DNA from: Pelagophyceae sp. CCMP2097
Lineage: Eukaryota; Sar; Pelagophyceae
DNA: 44,928 nucleotides
Assembly (NCBI GenBank): GCA_026770575.1
Contig: MU657168.1
Coordinates: 276,738 to 321,665 of the forward strand
Reading direction: 5' to 3'
Shown here: piece after piece, positions 38,749-44,928 of the stretch
Layout of the letters: each line of letters opens with the position of its first letter
How positions within the stretch are numbered: the stretch's first letter is position 1
Position numbers and translations under genes: made by a program
The notes under the pieces: generated by a model
Told to the model about the DNA's origin: nothing
What the model saw: only the letters and a program-made list of their open reading frames with translations
The model's database searches: none

Positions 38749-41114
38749 TTACGAGTTGTCGAGGGTGGCGTCGACGGGAAACGTCGGCGCGACGGCTGCG
38801 AGTCCTGGCGCGGCCTCGTAGGCGAGGCGTTGCAGTGGGCGCTCAAAGGGATCGCGCTGCCGCGCGCGGAGGAGCGTCTCCATGGCGTCTTCCACCTGCA
38901 GCTTGACGTTCTCGTACACTTCGGCGCAGGCGGCGCGGTCCGAAGCGTCGACGTCCGCCGTGGACACTGGAGGCTGGAAGAGGAAGTACATGCGCGCCGG
39001 GCCCCGCGGCGACGGCACCGCCAGAGGGAAGCGAAAGTCCTCCGTCACGTTTGCCCACTTACGCGCCGACGGGATGGACGCCGCGGCGTTGGCGCCGCCG
39101 AGGAAGGGCAGGGGGTCGTCCTTGTCGCGTAAGATCTCAAACGAGTCTGCTGCGCCCACGGCGCCAAAGGGGATAATCGTCGCGTTGAACTTGGCCGCGA
39201 CGCGCGCGAACTCCGCCGTGCCGCTCGGCCAGAATAGTTTGTGCGCCTCGTTCTTGCCGTGGTTCGACTCTCGGACGCCACCGGGGAAAAGTAGCGCCGC
39301 CTCATTTTTCTGCATCAGTCTGACAAAGTTGCGCGGCGTCACCTGGACGGCGCCGAACTTTTCGAAGAAAGTCCTGTCCTGCGTCGCGTTGCCGCCGCGC
39401 ACGTCGGCGGCGTCCTTCCACCACGCGGCATTTGCGCGCCGCTCTGACGCCTTGTTCCGAGGCGCCGAAGACGTCAGCGCATCGATGGCGTTTGTGGCAA
39501 CGGGGTGCGCGAGGCCGCGGATGAGCGTGTCTCGCTCGGCGATGAATTGGTCCACCAGCAGAGGCAGGTCCAAGCCGAAAAGCTGGTGGTTGCCCACGAG
39601 GAGCACCGGCCCGCCCGTGTCGCTCGGCAAGAGCACCGCCCCCAAGCCGCGCTCGATGGGTGAATCTGCGCTCTTGCGCGAGAGGAAGACGGGCGAGACG
39701 AGTCTCCGCAGCGGGTCGACGACGCCCTTGCGCGTCTCTGCGAGCTCCGCGGCAGTCGGCGGGACGAAATCGTCGACTGACGACTGCGCCTTCTTCGCCT
39801 TTTTCGCGCGCTTCTCCGCGCCGTAAAGAGCGTCCGAGTCGCGCAACATCGCGGAAAGGTCCATGCGCTCCGCGTCGACGAGCAGTGCGTGGCCGCCCGC
39901 CGGCAGCACCACCACTTCCGTCCGCGCCACGGGCAGCTCCTTTGCTAAACGCCGGACTTCAGAGCGCGAAGGCAGGAAACGATCCTCTGCGCCCGCGACG
40001 AGGAGGAAGCCGGGCGCTTCGCCGGCGAGAGGCTTGCGGAGGCGCCACAAACGGTCGTTGACCCTGCGGCAGCCCACGTCCAGCCAGTTGTCCACACGCC
40101 ACATCAACGTCGCCGGCGGGACCAGCTTCGCCAAAGCCTGCGCGCCGTCGACCGCGGAGGCGAGGCTGGAGAAGTCGAAGCGCGAGAACTCGGAGGTGGA
40201 CTTGGCCACCATCGAATCGTCCGACGCGAGCAGGCCAATCGCCGCGCCGATGGCCGCCGCGTACGCGTTGCCACTCTGCCCCGCCACGAGCCCGCCGATC
40301 CTGGAAAAGGCCCATCGAACGCCGAAGGCAGAAGCATTCGTCCAAAAGGGCTCTCACCCGAGGCCGCTCCAGGCGGTGCGGTCGTACGACGTGGCCGGGT
40401 TGATGAGGACGAAGCCGCGTATTTGCGCAAAGACGTCTGGTTCCGTCTCGCGCAAGCGCGTGGCGACGTCGGCGGCGAGGAGCCCTCCAAAAGACTCGCC
40501 GATGACCAGCGGCCTCGCGGAGGCGTCCCCCGTCGTCCAGACCTTCAAGAGCTCGGCGACAGACGCGGAGAGGCCGTCGAAAGTGGACCGGTCCGTTTCG
40601 CCGTTCACGGCGGCGAACCACGGCTCGTACCCGCTGGCGACGAGGCCCTCGAGCTGCGCCCCAGACCTACGTTTCGAATCAGGGTCTCGATCTGGGGTGC
40701 AGCGAGCGAATCAGGGTATATGTGCAGCGAGCGAATCAGGATATATGTGCAGCGAGCGAATCAGGGTCTCTCCCCGGCGCGCAGCGAGGCCGCGCGACGC
40801 CGTCCATTTCCCCTTGGTTTGCCGAGTCGCGGCGCGTATGCTTACGAGATGCCGAGGAATTCGATACCAGGCAAATACAAGACCTTCTCACGCGGCAAAG
40901 CGCCGGCTTCCTCCGAAATGGGGTACTTTGTGAACGCGACGTTGCCAATCTCGCATGACGGCTGCAGCTCGAGGACCTTGCGCGAAGAGTCGAACATGGT
41001 CGCCGTTGACGTGGAAGTCGAAGTTGCCTTGGCAACAGGCGCGCGGCCGAAGCGCGCCGGCGCGGGGCCGAAGCCCTGCGCGGCGCCCGCGAGGAGCGCG
41101 GCGCGGTAGAGCAT
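38749..41114 (-). CDS. Plastid phytyl ester synthase / DGAT-like acyltransferase
   Basis: Similar to plant PES1/PES2, plastoglobule enzymes that esterify phytol or diacylglycerol with fatty acids. Three exons (41114-40846, 40666-40358, 40300-38749) give 709 residues. The N-terminus MLYRAALLAGAAQGFGPAPA is a signal peptide followed by a Phe at the predicted cleavage step, the form used for complex red plastids. The alpha/beta-hydrolase half has VLYLPGIEF, the nucleophile elbow PLVIGESFGGLLAA (Ser) and, later, VLPAGGHALLVDA (His). The acyltransferase half has VLLVGNHQLFGLDLPLL, AALLFPGGVRESNHGKNEAH, KLFWPSGTAEFARVAAKFNA and TIIPFGAVGAAD, as in the family. All joins are in phase. The first intron (179 bp) contains a 25-bp minisatellite. 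The gene is divergent from the plastid Rossmann gene. The substrate is inferred from family only. Confidence 0.88.
40697..40766. repeat. 25-bp minisatellite in intron 1 of the acyltransferase gene
   Basis: Two full units, 40697-40721 and 40722-40746, and a 20-base partial unit, 40747-40766, carry GTGCAGCGAGCGAATCAGG followed by a TATAT-type end. They lie wholly inside the 179-bp intron 40845-40667 and explain why it is longer than most introns here. The coding sequence is not affected. Confidence 0.85.
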
Positions 41115-41453
41115 CGTCACGTGGAGCGTTCCACTGTGAGTGACGCAGTTTAAGAAGAAAATGGAAGGGGCGTGTTTCTTGGAATTCGAAAGGAAGACCG
41201 ACAAGGGTCCTTCCTGACCCCGTGCTGCGCTCCGGTCCAAGAGACAGGCTGCATGCACCACTGGTGAGCTCACAGGAGTAGACCAATGATGGGCCCGACG
41301 TTCGTGGGGTCAACTAGCTCCGTCCACACAGTGAAGCTGGACTGGGATTGAATTGGATCCCCTCGCCAAACTATTTTTAGCGACATTTCAAGGTGTCCGC
41401 GGATCCGAGTCGCGACCATTGCAAGAGCCGACAAGCGCTAACAGGCCCCCGCC
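41115..41453. promoter_or_regulatory. Bidirectional promoter of two plastid-protein genes
   Basis: These 339 bases separate the divergent starts at 41114 (minus) and 41454 (plus), both encoding proteins with plastid-type presequences. Shared regulation is plausible. No gene, palindrome or TATA box is evident in it. Confidence 0.35.
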
Positions 41454-42552
41454 ATGGCTCGCGCGTCCCGGGCCCTCGCGGGGTGCGTGGCGCTCCTCGC
41501 GGCGTCGGTGTCGGGCCTGGATGCGCAGGCGAGCGCGTTTCAGCGCGAGGCTGTGTCTTGGGTGAAAGTTGGCAAACCCGCGCGGTCGCGACGGCGAAGA
41601 CGTGCGGATTCAGGGGCTCGCGTACGCTGGGTAGTACCCGCATCGTGGCCGCCACGCGCGACACACGGATGATTGCGGCGCGAATCGACTCTTACCGCGA
41701 GACGACCAGGCGCGTCGTCGCGCGGCGCGAGGCGGGGTCGCTGGCGGCGGCGCTGCCGCTGCGGAAGCAGCGCGTCGCCGTCGTCGGCGCGGGCGGCGGC
41801 GGCGGCGCGCTTTGCTTCGGTCTCTTGCAGCGCGCAGCGCAGACGGCTACTTCGGGCCTCGCGCAGCCTAAAGCGCTCGTGGGCACGCCAAAAGGCTCGA
41901 AAGCCCTCAACAAGGTGAGGCGCAGCCTTTCCGGGGGGGGGGCGACGCCCGCAGTCCTCGCGGAGAGGCATGTGAGAATCGTTTTCAGGTGCTCGGGTCC
42001 AAGTTTGTCCTGGCGTACGCGGGAGAAGACGCCGTCAAGCTGACCGACTTTGACGACGGGGAAGCCGTTTCGCGGCAGCTCGAAAACTGCGACGCCGCCG
42101 TCTTGCCGTACCGCCTCTCGCGGGAAGGTGGCGATTGGGCTTTTGAGACGGACCTCGAGGGCGAAAAAGATTCCTTCGCTCGCATCCTCGCTGCGGCCAA
42201 AGACCTGCGCCACGTCGTCGTATTGGCCTCGTTTGCCGACGCCGTCGCCGCGCGCACGGCCCTATCCGATTTGCGGCCGCGGGGCGGCTTCTCACTCGTT
42301 TTGGCGCCACCGCTCGCGTGCGCGAAAAAGGGCGAGTGGACCTTCCACGACGGCCCACGAGGCGATCTCCAGATCCGCAAGGACGGCACACCCGACGACG
42401 GCGGTGTTGTTTATGCAGAGGACGTCGCCGAGGTCGTCCGGCTCGTCGTCGTTTTACTCGACGCCAGCAAGCAACGCACTATCCGGCTCGGCGCCGCAAA
42501 CGGCCCCGCCTCCATCGACGGCTGGGCGACGCAGCTCCTCGCAAAATCTTGA
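41454..42552 (+). CDS. Plastid-targeted Rossmann-fold NAD(P)-binding protein
   Basis: The N-terminus MARASRALAGCVALLAASVS then AQASAFQR is a signal peptide followed by an A-S-A-F cleavage motif, the clearest plastid presequence of the window. After a first intron that I could not place exactly (between about 41545 and 41640), the mature part begins near TRIVAATRDTRMIAARIDSY. It has a dinucleotide-binding loop, QRVAVVGAGGGGGALCFGLL. The second intron is 41915-41988, and the last exon 41989-42552 continues VLGSKFVLAYAGEDAVKLTD. Farther on are RHVVVLASFADAVA, GGVVYAEDVAEVVRLVVVLL and a TIRLGAANG end, a pattern of atypical short-chain dehydrogenase/NmrA-like proteins of plastids. No catalytic Y-x3-K is obvious, so it may bind NAD(P) without classical activity. 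It converges with TrmA, with only 42 bases between the stops. Confidence 0.65.
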
Positions 42553-42594
42553 CTCTGTAAACAAAAAAATGTGTGCCAAAACGGAGGCTTAGAG

Positions 42595-44198
42595 TTAGAC
42601 GGCGTCTGGTCGCTTGTCGTCCAGTTTTGCCCGCTTGACCTGCGGTTCGCCCTCGGCGACCTCCGTCGCGTCAGCCGCCGGAGCGGCGGCGGCCGTGGCG
42701 GCGTCGGGCGCAGCGTCGGCGGGCGCGGCAGCGGCAGCGGCGGCGGCGAGCGCTTCAATTTCGGCGGCGGGTCGCTTCGTGAGGACGACGGCGCACTCGA
42801 GGTGGGGCGTGTAGGGAAACTGGTCAAACAGCGCAAAGTCGGTGACGCGGTGCGTGGCGTGGAGGTGGGCCAAGTCGCGCGCGAGCGTCGTCGGATTGCA
42901 CGAGACGTAGACTATGGAGTCAAACGTCGGCGCAAGGCCCGTGCGCGTCTTGTCGTCCAAGCCCGCTCTGGGCGGGTCGACAAACAAAGTGGCGAGGTCG
43001 TAGTCGGCGAGGTTGACGTTGAGCTCCTTGAGTCTGGTAAAGTCGCGGGCTTGCGCCATGGCCTGGGCCATCTCAGTGTCCGAGAGTCGCGCCACGACCA
43101 CGGCCGGCGCCTCGAGGCCGTTTGCGGCGAGGTTCTCGCGGGCGTTTGCTGTGTTTGCCTTTGAGACTTCTGTGGCCAGGGTTTTCCGGAAGTTGCGCGC
43201 GAGGGCAGCTGTGAAATTGCCGTTGCCGCAATACAGCTCGAGCAAGTCGCGCTCTTTCATCTCGCCGCCGTTGGTGGCCGATATCGCCCATGCCAGCATC
43301 TTCTCGCAGACGGCGCCGTTGGGCTGCGAGAACTCGCCTTCGAGCTGCTTGTAAGTCAGCTCCACCGATGCGCCGGCGAGGGCCACGTGGAGCTTCTCCG
43401 TGACAAAGTCCGTCCCGACGGTGATCTTGACCTTGCGCGACCGCCCGATCACAGAGACGTTCTGGTCCAGCGTGGAGAGCTCCACCTGGAGCAGTTCTGC
43501 AGCAGCTTTCCACTCGTCGCCGATCGGAACGTTGTAGGCCAGCATGACCATGGCGTCGCCGCGGAGCGTCATGTGGAAACGCACCTCGTTGAGCTTTTTC
43601 TTTAAAACGCCGCCGCGGCGCACGGCAACGAGCAGCCGCTTCATCAGGTCCTACGAGGCGTTTGTTTTCCCGCGCCGGCGCAGGCGCGCGCTCACGTTCG
43701 TCTTGAGGCAGGCTCTCGGGAAGTCGGTGACGATGAGGGGCTGGCGCGCCGTGTTGGGGTCGGGGTCGAACATGACGAGGTAGCACTCCTCATTTTCGTG
43801 CCAAACTGTAAAGTTGCTCCGCTGCCGAAAGTGCGATTTCTGCGCGGAGAACGCGTGAAATACGGGTCAACGACGGTCGCGCGGGAAACGTACCGGCGAC
43901 TCGAAGATGGTCGGCTCGGGGACGTCACCCGAAACGGCGTCGTGCATCAGTTGCTTCGCGCCTACGCATCGCCGTCGGGCCCACGCCAAATCGCTGTGCG
44001 GTGCATCCACGCCTCGTTTGCATGCCCCCGACGCGGTATCGGACTTGCGACTTTGACCGCGAGGAGTTCATCATACTTTCCTTCGTCGCAGCTCAAAATG
44101 GCCGCAATCTGCGCCGCCGAAGGTTCGCAGGGCTTCATCGGGCCGCTGCGCTCGCGCGGCGCCGAGGCGTCGCCCACGCGCTTGCTGTGGCGGCCCAT
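42595..44198 (-). CDS. trmA: tRNA (uracil-5-)-methyltransferase, TrmA type
   Basis: Uses S-adenosylmethionine to methylate a tRNA uridine, U54 in the bacterial TrmA reaction. Four exons (44198-44045, 43961-43894, 43821-43696, 43650-42595) give 467 residues. The reconstructed N-terminus follows bacterial TrmA closely: KYDELLAVKVASAKQL, PEPTIFESPRSNFTVWHENE and VTDFPRACLKTNDLMKRLLV. The methyltransferase part has LLELYCGNGNFTAALARNF (SAM loop), LFVDPPRAGLD, YVSCNPTTLARDL with the catalytic Cys, and LFDQFPYTPHLECAVVL. It lacks an iron-sulfur TRAM region, as TrmA does. An Ala/Asp-rich tail of about 50 residues is extra. TrmA-type enzymes are typical of bacteria, so a bacterial or organellar origin is likely, though the gene has three spliceosomal introns. 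No clear organelle presequence is visible. Confidence 0.92.
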
Positions 44199-44524
44199 CT
44201 TGCAAGCTCGGTCGGACGCCGGAAGAGAAGATATCGCCAGTCGTCCAGTTTCAGCGAATCGTGGACCTTGCGTTTGGGGCAGTGAAACAAGGAGACGAGA
44301 ATCTGATACAATGTTGTTCAGGACCTATAGAGATCAAAAAACAGCGATGCTGCTCCTGACAACCTCAAGCGCCGCACCTCGTCCTCCTGAGCGCGGGCGC
44401 ACCTTGCGACCTCGTTCACCGGAGCCAGGCGCACGTGCTCCGGGCAGTCCCGAAACCCCGAACTCTCCCGTGGCCCTGGGGTGGTTTTGCCCTTTCCCTG
44501 CAGCCGTTTTACCTCACTGCTTAG
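44199..44524. other. Intergenic or unresolved 5' part of the last gene
   Basis: No frame in these 326 bases is convincing. The end has a pyrimidine-rich stretch and TTTTACCTCACTGCTTAG at 44507-44524, which looks like a 3' splice site, so an intron of the following gene probably occupies the right part. Confidence 0.35.
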
Positions 44525-44791
44525 GCGTCTGGCGCAACGCGGACCCGGCGCTCGTCCTCGACCTGCACCGCCTGGACCCGCTCGTGCCCATGCCGCCAGA
44601 CGGCGTCGTGCGGAACCGGCGTTGCCCGCAGCCGGGCCCGCAGCCGGGCTCGCAGCCGGGCCCGCAGCCGGGCCCGCAGCCGGGCCCGCAGCCGGGCCCG
44701 CAGCCGGGCCCGCGTGGCATCGCTGCTGCAGTACCTTGTGCTCGTCTACACGGAGTTCCACGGCCGCATGCTCCGCTACTACCTCGCGTAA
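44525..44791 (+). CDS. Probable 3' exons of an unrecognised gene
   Basis: After the acceptor-like TTAG at 44521-44524 a frame reads VWRNADPALVLDLHRLDPLV then PMPPDGVV. After a run of 12-bp repeats another frame reads RVASLLQYLVLVYTEFHGRM then LRYYLA and ends TAA at 44789-44791. Both pieces look like real protein but are in different frames, so an intron covering the repeat, or a frameshift, must lie between them. No exact splice pair in phase was found. I do not recognise the protein, and its 5' part was not found. Confidence 0.4.
   Translation, partial: ASGATRTRRSSSTCTAWTRSCPCRQTASCGTGVARSRARSRARSRARSRARSRARSRARSRARVASLLQYLVLVYTEFHGRMLRYYLA
44625..44708. repeat. Seven tandem 12-bp units
   Basis: CCCGCAGCCGGG is repeated seven times, with one C-to-T change in the third unit. 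Read on in the frame of the exon before it, the array gives repeated P-Q-P-G. The unit is a multiple of three, so copy-number change would not shift the frame. It is probably intronic or a variable Pro/Gly linker. Confidence 0.9.
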
Positions 44792-44928
44792 CCCCGTCCA
44801 AGCGACGCTTGAGAGCTCCAGTACGCGACCCCATTGAGAGAACCCACCATACACCAAGACGACGAAAAGATCGGCGACGGCGCTGTACTTTGTATAGCGC
44901 CACCGCTCACCCGCGACGACATGGCCAT

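Noticed and set aside
1..44928. CRISPR array, prophage, insertion sequence or bacterial operon
   Set aside because: No regularly spaced identical repeats with unique spacers, no phage or transposase genes, and the genes are spliced and mostly on alternating strands, as in a eukaryotic nuclear genome.

Overview
The window looks like nuclear DNA of a GC-rich, gene-dense eukaryotic alga. Most genes can be rebuilt only by removing short introns (41 to about 225 bp, mostly 43-110 bp). Two proteins start with a signal peptide followed by an A-x-A-F / Q-G-F step, the plastid presequence type of algae with red-derived secondary plastids. A phytyl-ester-synthase-type enzyme also fits a photosynthetic cell. 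A stramenopile close to pelagophytes such as Aureococcus is my best guess; this is inference from style, not from a marker gene.

Layout. 1-1670: no gene, two inverted-repeat elements. 1671-7174: CLPTM1 (minus), then divergently a PH-FYVE protein and a membrane-anchored sulfotransferase-like protein (plus). 7642-14159: a 1534-residue NACHT/STAND ATPase with a RelA/SpoT-like module and WD40-type repeats, then a sugar-lactone-oxidase-type flavoprotein whose frame is broken by two TAG codons. 14160-17302: repeat-rich DNA, one unknown minus-strand gene with a frameshift, and a degenerate copy of part of the WD40 gene. 17303-22544: an intronless SNF2/RING helicase and an EF-hand-like protein with a repeat tail (both minus). 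22905-27594: a membrane-anchored lipoxygenase-like protein (plus) converging on a type II glycosyltransferase (minus). 27786-32507: an intron-rich KIN17 gene, a small unknown gene and an ABM-type monooxygenase-like protein (plus). 32687-34238: a two-repeat cysteine-rich protein and a block of short repeats. 34239-44198: an acidic/basic unknown protein (plus), an AGC kinase (minus), a plastid-targeted phytyl-ester-synthase-type protein (minus), a plastid-targeted Rossmann protein (plus) and TrmA-type tRNA methyltransferase (minus). 44525-44791: probable 3' exons of a further gene.

The genes are mostly unrelated housekeeping and signalling genes, as expected in a compact protist genome; there is no operon. 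Exon joins were chosen so that splice sites, phase and family similarity agree. For every multi-exon gene given here with complete coordinates the summed coding length is a multiple of three, except the 15685-16695 gene, which carries a frameshift. Two features stand out across the window: a GTGCG 5' splice site in about half of the introns, and the NACHT-RelA/SpoT-like-WD40 fusion at 7642-12426.
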